Shown here in pieces: positions 17,697-27,495 of a stretch of 64,000 bases of DNA. The position numbers and the translations under genes were made by a program. Every line of letters begins with the position of its first letter. Position 1 is the first letter of the stretch. The notes below the pieces were generated by a model. The model saw nothing but the letters and a program-made list of their open reading frames with translations, ran no database searches and had not been told where the DNA came from. This DNA comes from Bacillota bacterium (lineage in GTDB: Bacteria; Bacillota; Clostridia; Oscillospirales; Ruminococcaceae), in the NCBI GenBank assembly GCA_023388515.1, contig JAEWGD010000036.1, positions 179,494 to 243,493 on the forward strand. The letters are read 5' to 3'.

Positions 17697-17966
17697 ATGA
17701 GGGCAGTAGTAACTGTAATTGGTAAGGATACAGTAGGAATTCTCACGAAGGTAAGTGGTATATGTACGGAGTATAATGCGAATGTTATTGAGGTAACACA
17801 GTCGGTTTTACAGGATTTATTTGCTATGATGATGCTTGTGGATATTTCCCAAATGAATACTGATTTCTCAAAGCTTGCAGATAAGATGGATGAGCTTGGG
17901 AATGAGCTAAGTTTGTCAATTCATACGATGCATGAGGATATATTCAATTCAATGCACAAAATATAA
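17697..17966 (+). CDS. ACT domain protein, UPF0237 family
   Basis: 89 residues, ATG with GGAGGG seven bases upstream. The whole protein is one ACT fold: beta strand RAVVTVIGKDTVGIL, helix, strand, and helix ending near the C-terminus. ACT domains bind amino acids or other small ligands. In Firmicutes this stand-alone form is almost always followed by the PFL/DUF711 gene, as here (18-bp gap), so it may sense a ligand for that protein (inference). Confidence 0.9.
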   Translation: MRAVVTVIGKDTVGILTKVSGICTEYNANVIEVTQSVLQDLFAMMMLVDISQMNTDFSKLADKMDELGNELSLSIHTMHEDIFNSMHKI

Positions 17967-17984
17967 GCAGTCAGGGGATAAAAA

Positions 17985-19343
17985 ATGTTAAATGTATATG
18001 ATATTCTTGAAACGATAAGAATGATACAGGACGAATGCCTTGATATAAGAACTATAACAATGGGAATTTCACTGCTTGATTGCATTGATAGCGATATTGA
18101 TAAGGCTTGTGAAAAGGTTTATAATAAAATTGTCAGCAAGGCACATAATCTTGTTAGCGTTGGTGAACAGATTGAAAAGGAGTATGGGATTCCTATTATT
18201 AATAAGAGGATTTCGGTTACTCCAATTGCGATGATTTGTGCTGCTTGCAAGGATGAGAATCCTGTTAAGTTTGCTTTGACATTGCAAAGGGCAGCAGACA
18301 CTTGTGGTGTGAACTTTATCGGTGGTTATTCAGCATTGGTACAAAAGGGATTTAGTGCTGGTGATATGGAGCTGATTAAGTCTATTCCAGAGGCTTTGTC
18401 TGTTACAACAAACATATGTTCATCTGTTAATGTTGGCTCAAGCAAGGCTGGAATTAACATGGATGCTGTTGCACTTATGGGGAAAGTTATTAAGGAATCG
18501 GCTAAAAAAACTGCTGATAGGCAGTGCATTGGCCCTGCAAAACTTGTTGTATTTTGTAATGCACCTGAGGATAATCCTTTTATGGCAGGAGCTTTTCATG
18601 GCGTTGGAGAGCCTGATTGCGTGATTAATGTTGGTGTATCTGGTCCTGGCGTTGTTCGTGCTGCTGTTGAAAAGTATCCTGATGCAAGTATAGATGAGAT
18701 TGCTGATGTTATTAAAAAGACAGCGTTTAAGATTACAAGAATGGGACAGATGGTTGGAACAGTTGCATCAAAAATGCTTGGTGTTCCATTTGGCATTGTT
18801 GACCTTTCGCTTGCACCAACACCAGCAGTTGGTGATAGCGTTGCATATATTTTAGAGGGCATGGGACTTGAAACTTGTGGTACACATGGAACAACTGCGG
18901 CGTTGGCTTTGCTGAATGATGCAGTTAAAAAGGGTGGTGTTATGGCATCATCTCATGTTGGAGGCTTGTCGGGAGCGTTTATTCCTGTTTCAGAAGATGC
19001 AGGAATGATTGCGGCAGTTCAAGATGGTACATTATCACTAGAAAAGCTTGAGGCAATGACTGCTGTATGCTCAGTAGGACTAGATATGGTCGTTGTTCCT
19101 GGAGATATTAGTGCAGATACAATTTCAGCAATTATTGCCGATGAGGCAGCGATTGGAATGGTAAATAACAAGACAACAGCTGTAAGATTAATACCTGCAA
19201 TTGGCAAAAAAGAGGGCGATATTCTTGAGTTTGGTGGATTGCTTGGAAGTGGTCCTGTAATGAAAATAAATGATAAATCATCGTCTAAATTTATTGCAAG
19301 AGGTGGCAGAATACCTGCACCTATGCATAGCATAAAGAATTAA
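17985..19343 (+). CDS. PFL family protein (DUF711, UPF0210)
   Basis: 452 residues, the usual length, ATG with AGGGGAT upstream. The family is recognised from MLNVYDILETIRMI and DIRTITMGISLLDC at the N-terminus, NICSSVNVGSS in the centre and GGRIPAPMHS at the end. The fold is related to pyruvate formate-lyase type barrels, but the enzymatic role is not established in the family. It pairs with the ACT protein upstream. The V-ATPase operon starts 46 bp downstream without a visible terminator, so read-through is possible. Confidence 0.9.
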   Translation: MLNVYDILETIRMIQDECLDIRTITMGISLLDCIDSDIDKACEKVYNKIVSKAHNLVSVGEQIEKEYGIPIINKRISVTPIAMICAACKDENPVKFALTLQRAADTCGVNFIGGYSALVQKGFSAGDMELIKSIPEALSVTTNICSSVNVGSSKAGINMDAVALMGKVIKESAKKTADRQCIGPAKLVVFCNAPEDNPFMAGAFHGVGEPDCVINVGVSGPGVVRAAVEKYPDASIDEIADVIKKTAFKITRMGQMVGTVASKMLGVPFGIVDLSLAPTPAVGDSVAYILEGMGLETCGTHGTTAALALLNDAVKKGGVMASSHVGGLSGAFIPVSEDAGMIAAVQDGTLSLEKLEAMTAVCSVGLDMVVVPGDISADTISAIIADEAAIGMVNNKTTAVRLIPAIGKKEGDILEFGGLLGSGPVMKINDKSSSKFIARGGRIPAPMHSIKN

Positions 19344-19388
19344 GATTAAATGATATAAGCTAATTTATCAAGGATGGAGGGCTTGTAT

Positions 19389-19700
19389 ATGTATAACGTT
19401 GTGAGAAGCATTATTGACATTGATAAGCAAGCAAATGACAGGTTAGAAATGGCTGTAAATGAAAAGGAAGAAATAATTCAAAAGGCAAAGGATGAAACAA
19501 AAAAGATAAGAGAAAAGTTGGAAACGGAGGCTATAAAGAGGATAGAAAAAACACAGGCTATGAATGATAAAATAGCTGAGGAGAAAATTTACGAATTAAG
19601 TAAACAAAGAGAAATTGAGATTAGAGAGATGGACGAAAATTTTAATGAGCATCATCTGGAGATTGAGGATAGTATTTATAAAAGAATCGTAGGTGAGTAG
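19389..19700 (+). CDS. V-type ATPase subunit G/H-like coiled-coil protein
   Basis: 103 residues from the ATG at 19389, which lies eight bases after GGAGG; the earlier in-frame ATG at 19374 overlaps that site and is rejected. Residues 15-80 are a charged helix with Glu/Lys heptads, as expected for the peripheral stalk subunit that pairs with subunit E. There is no membrane segment. It is first in the V-ATPase operon and only three bases from subunit C. The assignment rests on position and coiled-coil character, since the family is poorly conserved. Confidence 0.75.
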   Translation: MYNVVRSIIDIDKQANDRLEMAVNEKEEIIQKAKDETKKIREKLETEAIKRIEKTQAMNDKIAEEKIYELSKQREIEIREMDENFNEHHLEIEDSIYKRIVGE

Positions 19701-19703
19701 GTT

Positions 19704-20753
19704 TTGAGCTTTTCAAGAAATGCAACGGTTGCAAGAATCAGAGCAATATATGGGAAAAGGCTTAAATCTGAGCAATATAAAGAGCTTATTAATAAGAAGA
19801 GTGTATCTGAGGTCGCAGAGTATTTAAAAAGGAACACCCGTTATTCGGGTGTTTTGGCGAATATTGATACAAATAATATTCATCGAGGTTTCTTGGAGGA
19901 TATTTTAACTAAGGAACATTTTGAGATGTATGTTGATTTATGTAAGTTTCAAAATCTTGATGACGAACCTTTTTACAGGTTTCTTATAGAATTGGATGAA
20001 ATTAAGGAGATACTAAATGTAATTCTATATTTGAATGCAGGAATTATTGGCTCTTATATTGTGGATTTACCTACATTTTTGTTAAGTAGGGCAAGCTTTA
20101 ACTTATTAGAAATTGCAAAAATCAGAAGTTTTAAACAGCTTTTAGCAGTTATAAGTAAAACCGATTATTATCATGTGCTTAAAGATATAAAGGAAGATGA
20201 AAATGGTAAGGTTGATTTTACTAAATGTGAGGTTAATTTGCGAACGCATTATTTAAAAAAACTTCTTAAAACAGTTGAAAGAGATTTTAAAGGTTCTGCA
20301 AGAGATGAGCTAATGCGTCAGATTGAGGTGCAGGTTGACTTAATAAATATAATAAATGCTTATAGAATGAAGAGTTTTTTTAATGCTGACCCGTATGAGA
20401 TAAGGAAAAACACGCTCCCGTTTTACGGAAGAATATCTGTTAAAAAGCAAGAGGAACTTTTTCAAGCTAAAAGCATAGAGGAGTTTCTGAAGGTTTTATC
20501 AGGTACTATATATGGACGACAGCTTGATGATATAGCTCATTGTGTTGATAGTATTCAATTTGAACGTGAGATAAGTAATTTGAGGTTTAATTTATCCAAA
20601 AGGGCGTTGGCATTTTCGGGGAATGTTGCTGTAAGCTTATACTCAATAACTTATTTGTTTGAAGTGGAGCTTAATAATATTATACGAATAGTTGAGGGGA
20701 TTAGGTATGAAAAAAGTGCGTCTTACATTGAATCCTTATTAATTATTAGCTAG
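19704..20753 (+). CDS. atpC: V-type ATP synthase subunit C
   Basis: 349 residues from a TTG start with AGGTGAG upstream. The N-terminus ATVARIRAIYGKRL is typical of the AtpC/NtpC family; the rest is all helical with the vATP-synt_AC39 pattern. It sits on top of the rotor and links the central stalk to the K ring. Soluble, peripheral to the membrane. It is followed by subunit I after 44 bp. Confidence 0.88.
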   Translation: MSFSRNATVARIRAIYGKRLKSEQYKELINKKSVSEVAEYLKRNTRYSGVLANIDTNNIHRGFLEDILTKEHFEMYVDLCKFQNLDDEPFYRFLIELDEIKEILNVILYLNAGIIGSYIVDLPTFLLSRASFNLLEIAKIRSFKQLLAVISKTDYYHVLKDIKEDENGKVDFTKCEVNLRTHYLKKLLKTVERDFKGSARDELMRQIEVQVDLINIINAYRMKSFFNADPYEIRKNTLPFYGRISVKKQEELFQAKSIEEFLKVLSGTIYGRQLDDIAHCVDSIQFEREISNLRFNLSKRALAFSGNVAVSLYSITYLFEVELNNIIRIVEGIRYEKSASYIESLLIIS

Positions 20754-20797
20754 GGTGAAATTGAAATACAATATTTCCAAAGCAAGGAGTGAAATTA

Positions 20798-22744
20798 ATG
20801 TCTATTGAAAAGATGGAATGTGTCAACATTGTTGGACTGGAGGGCAATCTGAATGCGGTATTGAAGAGAATTGTCGAGAGCAAGTGTTTTCATATTGAAC
20901 CATCGATTAAGACAATATCAAAGTCTGATGGCGACTTTAGGCAATTACAGGAAACCAATCCTTATGCTGGCTTATTAAAGAGAGTTCTTAATTTGAATTT
21001 TGGTGAGAAGTTTAAATATAAAAAGGTTAAGTTTGATGAGATTGAGAATAAGAGTGATGAGGAAATCAGCAAATTTGTTGATAGAATTGAAACACAGACA
21101 CAGGCAATCAACAATGAGATAAAAATATATACGGATTTACTGAAGGAGAATGGACAAGTATTAATTCAGCTTACGCACTTGCAAGATATGGATATAGATT
21201 TAGAAAATCTTTTCCAGTGTAAGCATATACGAGTTCGTTTTGGAAAGATACCTGCTGACAGTTTTCCTAAATTAGATTATTATAAGGAAAAAGCGTTTGA
21301 GTTTGTCCCGTATGATAAGGATGAAAATTATTACTGGGGTGTTTATTTTTCACCGTTGTCCTTTTATAAGGAAGCGGATAGAATTATGAAGGCACTTTAT
21401 TTTGAACGAATTTGGGTGCCAAAATTTGCTACGGGTACTCCACAGGAGGAATCTGAAAATCTTAAAGCTAGCGTAAAAGAAATTGAAGAAAATCTTAGGG
21501 AGCTTACGGATAAGCGTGATGAGATTTTAGATGAATGTATTGATATGCTGAATATGGTGTATTGTAAAATCAACTTTAGGTATAATATTTTCTCACTTAG
21601 AAAATATGCATCTATTTTAAAGGATAAGTTTTATTTGGTTGGTTTTATCCCACAAGGTAAAGAAAAAAGCTTTAGGGAGTTATTTTATGATTTACCAGAT
21701 GTTTCAATTGTATCAAAGCCACCTGATTCTGAGCCAGGATTTAGTACACCTGTACAGTTGAAAAACAGTAGGTTTTCAAAGCCGTTTTCGATGTTTGTTG
21801 AGATGTATGGACTGCCCTCATATAATGGGTTTAACCCGACAAGTTTTGTTGCAATAACGTATACGATACTGTTCGGAATAATGTTTGGCGACTTGGGGCA
21901 AGGCTTGGTAATAGCGTTACTTGGCTTTATTCTCAATAAGAAAAACGGGAGTGCGTTGGGTGCAATCTTCACAAGGATAGGGCTTTCGAGTGCGTTTTTT
22001 GGACTGTTATATGGCTCAGTTTTTGGATATGAGCATTTACTTGCCCCTCTTTATCGTAGCATAGGTTTAAAGCATAAACCGATTGAGGTTATGGATAATA
22101 CCATGTTAATTCTTGCTGGAGCGATTTGCATTGGTGTGCTGTTGATTATAATTTCAATTACGATTAATATAGTGGTGCAGTTAAAACGGAAGGACTATGA
22201 ATCAGCTGTGTTTGGGAATAACGGCATTGCTGGACTGGTGTTTTTTGGTGGACTGATAACAGCTATTGTTGCAACAGTGTTTTTCAAGGTGAATTTATTC
22301 GTACCTATTTATGTTATATTATTACTGGTATTGCCGATTATAATTATGTTTTTACGAGAACCGTTGGGTTGCCTTTTAAGTGGTAAACGCTTTAAGATGG
22401 GCAATGTAGGTGACTTTATATCTTCAAACTTTTTTGAAGTGTTTGAGTTTATGCTTGGATTTGCAACGAATACATTGTCGTTCGTGAGAATTGGTGGATT
22501 TGTGTTTTCTCATGCAGGAATGATGTCGGTTGTAATGCTTTTATCAGAGGGTGTATCTAGGGGCGCATCACCGATTGTGGTAATTATCGGAAACATATTT
22601 GTAATGGGTATGGAGGGTATGATTGTTGGAATTCAGGTATTAAGGCTTGAATTTTATGAAATGTTTTCAAGGTTTTATGATGGTGACGGAAGACCATTTG
22701 AACCAGTAAAAATTAGCTATGAAACTATAAGTGATAGCGAATAA
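20798..22744 (+). CDS. atpI: V-type ATP synthase subunit I
   Basis: 648 residues. The ATG at 20798 is placed eight bases after AAGGAG; a GTG nine bases earlier overlaps that site. The first 330 residues are cytoplasmic and partly coiled coil. The C-terminal half has about seven membrane helices, including FGIMFGDLGQGL and LSFVRIGGFVFSHAGM. The Arg in SFVRIGG is the conserved charge facing the rotor Glu (family knowledge). It forms the stator half of the ion channel. Confidence 0.93.
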   Translation: MSIEKMECVNIVGLEGNLNAVLKRIVESKCFHIEPSIKTISKSDGDFRQLQETNPYAGLLKRVLNLNFGEKFKYKKVKFDEIENKSDEEISKFVDRIETQTQAINNEIKIYTDLLKENGQVLIQLTHLQDMDIDLENLFQCKHIRVRFGKIPADSFPKLDYYKEKAFEFVPYDKDENYYWGVYFSPLSFYKEADRIMKALYFERIWVPKFATGTPQEESENLKASVKEIEENLRELTDKRDEILDECIDMLNMVYCKINFRYNIFSLRKYASILKDKFYLVGFIPQGKEKSFRELFYDLPDVSIVSKPPDSEPGFSTPVQLKNSRFSKPFSMFVEMYGLPSYNGFNPTSFVAITYTILFGIMFGDLGQGLVIALLGFILNKKNGSALGAIFTRIGLSSAFFGLLYGSVFGYEHLLAPLYRSIGLKHKPIEVMDNTMLILAGAICIGVLLIIISITINIVVQLKRKDYESAVFGNNGIAGLVFFGGLITAIVATVFFKVNLFVPIYVILLLVLPIIIMFLREPLGCLLSGKRFKMGNVGDFISSNFFEVFEFMLGFATNTLSFVRIGGFVFSHAGMMSVVMLLSEGVSRGASPIVVIIGNIFVMGMEGMIVGIQVLRLEFYEMFSRFYDGDGRPFEPVKISYETISDSE

Positions 22745-22775
22745 CAAAATTATATTATTAGTGGAGGAAATTATT

Positions 22776-23204
22776 ATGGAAATCTTATTATTACCTTTGT
22801 TTGCAGTTGCATTGTTAATCCTACCTATCGTGTATATTATAAAAAAGCGTAAATCTCCTAAGCAGGCAAAAACAGCATTTATAATCAATCTATGTTCATT
22901 TTTTGCAGTACTTGCTTTATCTGTTATACTTCCTGTTGGTGGACTTATCAGTGCTGAAACAGGTGGAGCAGTTTCGGAGGCTGTTAATAGTTCAGCAGGG
23001 TGGGGATATCTTGCTGCTGCAATTGCAACAGGATTAGGTTCAATAGGCTGTGGTATCGCAGTTGCATCAGCTGCACCAGCAGCTATCGGAGCAGTTGCAG
23101 AAGAACCTAAGTCATTTTCTAAGGCGTTGATTTTCGTAGCACTTGGCGAGGGTGTTGCACTATACGGGTTCTTGATTTCATTTATGATACTAAATAAGCT
23201 GTAA
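22776..23204 (+). CDS. atpK: V-type ATP synthase subunit K (rotor ring)
   Basis: 142 residues from the ATG following GGAGG; an in-frame start at 22731 overlaps subunit I and is rejected. Four hydrophobic stretches are seen. The last two form the ring hairpin: GLGSIGCGIAVASAAPAAIG, and LIFVALGEGVALYGFLISF with the essential Glu at about 125. No Gln is seen near the hairpin and the residue after the Glu is Gly, so the Na+-type site of Enterococcus NtpK is not evident; the coupling ion is uncertain. Confidence 0.92.
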   Translation: MEILLLPLFAVALLILPIVYIIKKRKSPKQAKTAFIINLCSFFAVLALSVILPVGGLISAETGGAVSEAVNSSAGWGYLAAAIATGLGSIGCGIAVASAAPAAIGAVAEEPKSFSKALIFVALGEGVALYGFLISFMILNKL

Positions 23205-23250
23205 AATTAAAATCAGTTTTATATAATGTTTTCAATAGGAAGTGATTGGA

Positions 23251-23559
23251 ATGCAGTTTTATTTGATAAGTGATAATGTTGATACATTAATGGGTATGCG
23301 TTTGGTGGGTATTGATGGCATAATTGCACATGAAAAGGGCGAAGTGAAAAAAGCTTTAGAGAATGCAGTTGCTGATAGAGATGTAGCGATTGTTCTTATA
23401 ACAGATAAGCTTGTTAAGTTATGTGATGATATTATTTATGATATGAAGCTTAAAATTAAAAGCCCACTGATAGTAGAAATACCTGATAGGCATGCCACAT
23501 CTGATATTTCCACTACTATTTCACGATATGTTAGTGAATCTGTTGGGTTGAAAATATAA
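23251..23559 (+). CDS. atpF: V-type ATP synthase subunit F
   Basis: 102 residues. The ATG at 23251 has AGGAAG eight bases upstream; the GTG at 23242 overlaps it. It is a Rossmann-like small protein with LISDNVDTLMGMRLVGIDG at the start and IVLITDKL in the middle, as in AtpF/NtpG. It is part of the central rotor stalk with subunit D. Confidence 0.87.
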   Translation: MQFYLISDNVDTLMGMRLVGIDGIIAHEKGEVKKALENAVADRDVAIVLITDKLVKLCDDIIYDMKLKIKSPLIVEIPDRHATSDISTTISRYVSESVGLKI

Positions 23560-23591
23560 GTTTTAATCGCACGAAATGAGGGGGTGCTATT

Positions 23592-24200
23592 ATGTATAAT
23601 GATGAACAGGAAGAAGAAAAGCTTAATAGGTTTACATTAGCAGTTAATGAAAAGATTGACGAGCAGATTGAACAGATTTTAAGCGAAGCTTATGCAGAGA
23701 GAGATAATATTCTTAAAACTGCTGAGGATATTGTGTTGCAGGAAATGTACACAAAAATACAGCATCAGATGAAAGAAATTGAAATAAAGCACAAGCGAAT
23801 TAAATCACAGGCTTTACAGGACAATAAAAAAGAAATCCTAATGCATAGAGAAATGCTTTCTAAAAGGGTTTTTGATAATGTTGAAAAGCGTATTGTTGAG
23901 TTTACTGAATCCCCTGATTACCTAGAGTACTTATGTAGATTATTGGAGGGGAAAGAGATTACATCCTCAATGGCAATAAGGTTGAGCGAACGTGATATGA
24001 AGTTTAAGGATGAAATTGCAAAAACTATGAATGGTGAGCATGAATTTGAAGTTGACAAATCAATTAAGTATGGTGGATTATCCATATTTGATGGGGATAC
24101 CCTTGTTATTGAGGATAAAACAATTGATAATTCACTTCAAGAAGAAAAAGAGCAGTTTTGCTATAATTATAGCTTTACAGGAAAAGATGGTTTTTGCTAA
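23592..24200 (+). CDS. atpE: V-type ATP synthase subunit E
   Basis: 202 residues, ATG after GAGGGGG. The N-terminal half is a long charged helix (residues 5-85) and the C-terminal half a small globular domain ending in YGGLSIFDGDTLVIEDKT, as in the vATP-synt_E family. It forms the peripheral stalk with the small coiled-coil subunit at 19389. A 110-bp gap before subunit A has no terminator. Confidence 0.87.
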   Translation: MYNDEQEEEKLNRFTLAVNEKIDEQIEQILSEAYAERDNILKTAEDIVLQEMYTKIQHQMKEIEIKHKRIKSQALQDNKKEILMHREMLSKRVFDNVEKRIVEFTESPDYLEYLCRLLEGKEITSSMAIRLSERDMKFKDEIAKTMNGEHEFEVDKSIKYGGLSIFDGDTLVIEDKTIDNSLQEEKEQFCYNYSFTGKDGFC

Positions 24201-24311
24201 TATTTGCAAGTGTGTGTTGCGGTTACTGCTAAAGTAGAAACTGCAACATACGCTGATTATAAGGAATATTGCAATTATACTACGGATAATTCCGTAATTG
24301 AGGTGAAATAA

Positions 24312-26078
24312 TTGAACACAGTTTATTCAATAAATGGACCTGTTATTAAGGTTAAGGATACTAAAGCTTTTATGATGCTTGAGATGGTTTATGTTGGTGA
24401 AAAGCGACTTATTGGTGAGGTAATTGGAATTACTGATGAGTATACAACCATTCAGGTTTATGAGAGTACAACAGGGTTAAAGGTTGGCGAGCCAGTTTTC
24501 ACAACGGGAGCACCACTTTCTGCAACGCTTGGACCGGGAATTATGTCAAATATTTTTGATGGTATAGAAAGACCGTTGAGGAAGATTGAGGAGCAACAGG
24601 GTGCTTTTATATCTGAGGGTGTGAATTCCGATTCTCTTGATGGTGAAGTCGAGTATGATGTTACAATTACAGCAAAGGTTGGCGATTATCTTAATGGTGG
24701 AGATGTGTATGCAACCTGTCCTGAAACCTTTGTAATAAAGCATTATTGTATGCTTTCTCCAATGCTTAAAGGTGAAGTTGTTTGGGTTAATTCTAATGGG
24801 AAATACAAGGTTAATGATGTCGTTTGTAAGATTAAAACAGAAGATAACAAAGAGATAGATTTAACATTATGCCAGAAATGGCCGATTAGACAGCCACGTC
24901 CTGTTAAGGGTAGGTTGACGATTACAAGACCTCTTATTACAGGGCAACGTGTAATTGACACGCTTTTACCGATATCAAAGGGTGGAACGGGTGCTATTCC
25001 TGGTGGATTTGGAACAGGAAAAACAATGACACAGCATCAGTTTGCGAAATGGTGTGATGCTGATATAATTGTTTATATTGGTTGTGGTGAACGTGGGAAC
25101 GAGATGACACAGGTTTTAGATGAGTTTTCAGAGCTGATTGACCCCAAAACAAATAGACCACTTACGGATAGAACGGTTCTTATTGCAAATACATCGAATA
25201 TGCCAGTTGCAGCGAGAGAGGCGTCGATATACACAGGTATTACGCTTGCTGAATATTATCGTGATATGGGTTACCATATTGCTATAATGGCTGATTCAAC
25301 CTCACGTTGGGCAGAGGCTTTGCGTGAAATATCAGGACGTCTTGAGGAAATGCCAGCTGAAGAAGGATTTCCAGCATATCTTCCATCAAGGTTGTCAGAA
25401 TTCTATGAACGTGCTGGATATATTGAAACCTTGAACGGTAAAGAGGGTTCGATAACTATAATTGGTGCAGTATCCCCACAGGGTTCGGACTTTTCAGAGC
25501 CTGTAACACAGAATACAAAAAGGTTTGTGAGATGCTTTTGGGCGTTGGATAAATCGCTTGCATATGCAAGACATTATCCAGCGATTAACTGGACAACAAG
25601 TTATAGCGAGTATGTTGAGGATTTGACTGATTATTATAATAAAAATGTAGGCGAGAACTTTCTTAAATATAGGCAAAAGATTTCAAATATTCTAATTGAA
25701 GAAAATAAGCTTATGGAGATTGTAAAGCTTATTGGTGCAGATGTTCTGCCTGATAATCAAAAGCTTATAATAGAAACTGCAAAGGTTATTAGAGTTGGGT
25801 TTTTACAGCAAAATGCGTACCATCAGGATGACACATATGTTCCACTTGAAAAGCAAAATCTTATGATGGAATTGGTGCTTTATTTATATGACTCTTGCTT
25901 GAAGGCGATGGAAAGTAAAATGCCGTTGGGTATCATAGTTTCCACTGGACTTTTTGAAAAGGTTGTTAAGGTTAAGTATGATATTCCTAATGATGATTTG
26001 GGCAAGTTTGGTGTGTATAAAAAAGAAATTGACGATAAATTTAAAGAGCTGTCTATTGGCAGTTCTGAATGGAGGTAA
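24312..26078 (+). CDS. atpA: V-type ATP synthase catalytic subunit A
   Basis: 588 residues, the usual length, from a TTG start with GAGGTG upstream. The P-loop GGFGTGKT is at about 230. MADSTSRWAEALREISGRL and VSPQGSDFSEPVTQNT are the catalytic-site blocks. The characteristic non-homologous insertion lies between about 115 and 190. It hydrolyses or makes ATP in the cytoplasmic A3B3 head. Subunit B starts three bases after the stop. Confidence 0.97.
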   Translation: MNTVYSINGPVIKVKDTKAFMMLEMVYVGEKRLIGEVIGITDEYTTIQVYESTTGLKVGEPVFTTGAPLSATLGPGIMSNIFDGIERPLRKIEEQQGAFISEGVNSDSLDGEVEYDVTITAKVGDYLNGGDVYATCPETFVIKHYCMLSPMLKGEVVWVNSNGKYKVNDVVCKIKTEDNKEIDLTLCQKWPIRQPRPVKGRLTITRPLITGQRVIDTLLPISKGGTGAIPGGFGTGKTMTQHQFAKWCDADIIVYIGCGERGNEMTQVLDEFSELIDPKTNRPLTDRTVLIANTSNMPVAAREASIYTGITLAEYYRDMGYHIAIMADSTSRWAEALREISGRLEEMPAEEGFPAYLPSRLSEFYERAGYIETLNGKEGSITIIGAVSPQGSDFSEPVTQNTKRFVRCFWALDKSLAYARHYPAINWTTSYSEYVEDLTDYYNKNVGENFLKYRQKISNILIEENKLMEIVKLIGADVLPDNQKLIIETAKVIRVGFLQQNAYHQDDTYVPLEKQNLMMELVLYLYDSCLKAMESKMPLGIIVSTGLFEKVVKVKYDIPNDDLGKFGVYKKEIDDKFKELSIGSSEWR

Positions 26079-26080
26079 TC

Positions 26081-27484
26081 ATGAGCTTACAGCATATTGG
26101 GTTAAATGAAGTTAATGGACCTCTTGTTGCGTTGGATAATGTTAAGGGTGTAGGCTATGATGAGGTGGCTCAAATTCGACTTGAGGACGGTACAGAGCGT
26201 GTTGGCAGAGTTGTTGAAATATCTGGTGAAAGGGTAGTTTTACAGGTTTTTGAGGGTACAAAAGGCTTGTCATTGGAAAATACTAAAACTAAGTTTACAG
26301 GTAAGCCAATGGAGATGCCACTTTCAAAAGAGGTTTTGGGAAGAGTGTTTAATGGTGCGGGAAAGCCGATTGATGGCTTAGGTGATATTTATGCTGAAAA
26401 GTTTGCAGATATAAACGGTAAACCACTGAATCCAGTTTCAAGAACATATCCAAGAAACTATATAAGAACAGGAATATCAAGTATTGATTGCCTTACAACG
26501 CTTATCAGAGGGCAAAAGCTACCGATTTTTTCTGGTTCAGGTTTGTCACATAATAAACTAGCAGTGCAAATTGTAAGACAGGCACAGATTGCTGATGATA
26601 ACGGTCAGGATTTCGCAATTGTTTTTGCGGCAATGGGTGTAAAAAATGACGTTGCAGATTATTTTAGGAGAAGTTTTATTGATAGTGGAGTGCTTAATAA
26701 TGTAGCAATGTTTATAAATCTATCCAACGACCCTATTATAGAAAGAATTTTAACTCCAAGATGTGCGTTGACTGTTGCAGAATATCTTGCGTATGAAAAG
26801 GATATGCATATTTTGGTTATTATGACGGATATGACTTCTTATGCCGAGGCTTTGCGTGAGTTTTCATCATCAAAGGGGGAAATTCCTGGACGTAAAGGTT
26901 ATCCTGGATATTTATATTCTGATTTGGCATCACTTTATGAGCGTGCTGGAATTGTTAAAGGCTCAACAGGAAGTGTTACACAGATTCCAATTTTAACAAT
27001 GCCTAATGATGACATAACGCACCCAGTTCCCGACCTTACGGGTTATATTACGGAGGGGCAGATTGTTCTTGATAGAAGTCTTGACCAAACGGGGATATAT
27101 CCACCAGTCGCAGTGTTGCCGTCATTATCAAGGCTTATGAAGGATGGTATTGGAGAAGGGTATACACGTTCCGACCATTCAGCAGTTGCAAACCAGTTAT
27201 TTGCTTGCTATGCGAGAGTACAGGACGCTAGGTCTTTGGCTTCAGTTATCGGTGAGGAAGAATTATCCGAAATTGACAAGGCTTATATGTCATTTGGTGT
27301 TCAGTTTGAAAAGCATTTTGTGGCACAAGGGTTTGAGGAGAACAGAAATATAGAGGAAACACTTGACTTGGGTTGGGATTTATTATGCTTAATACCAAAG
27401 TCAGAAATTGATAGAGTTGATGAAAAGCTATTAGACGAAAAATATGATACAAATAGAGCAGAACGTTTCAGAAATATTGATTAG
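26081..27484 (+). CDS. atpB: V-type ATP synthase subunit B
   Basis: 467 residues. The ATG at 26081 follows GGAGG by five bases; an ATG at 26069 lies inside subunit A. It lacks a true P-loop (SGSGLSHNKLA instead), as expected for the non-catalytic B subunit, and has DMTSYAEALREFSSSKGEIP and GRKGYPGYLYSDLASLYERAG. It forms the alternating head with subunit A. Confidence 0.97.
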   Translation: MSLQHIGLNEVNGPLVALDNVKGVGYDEVAQIRLEDGTERVGRVVEISGERVVLQVFEGTKGLSLENTKTKFTGKPMEMPLSKEVLGRVFNGAGKPIDGLGDIYAEKFADINGKPLNPVSRTYPRNYIRTGISSIDCLTTLIRGQKLPIFSGSGLSHNKLAVQIVRQAQIADDNGQDFAIVFAAMGVKNDVADYFRRSFIDSGVLNNVAMFINLSNDPIIERILTPRCALTVAEYLAYEKDMHILVIMTDMTSYAEALREFSSSKGEIPGRKGYPGYLYSDLASLYERAGIVKGSTGSVTQIPILTMPNDDITHPVPDLTGYITEGQIVLDRSLDQTGIYPPVAVLPSLSRLMKDGIGEGYTRSDHSAVANQLFACYARVQDARSLASVIGEEELSEIDKAYMSFGVQFEKHFVAQGFEENRNIEETLDLGWDLLCLIPKSEIDRVDEKLLDEKYDTNRAERFRNID

Positions 27485-27495
27485 GAGGGGATTTT

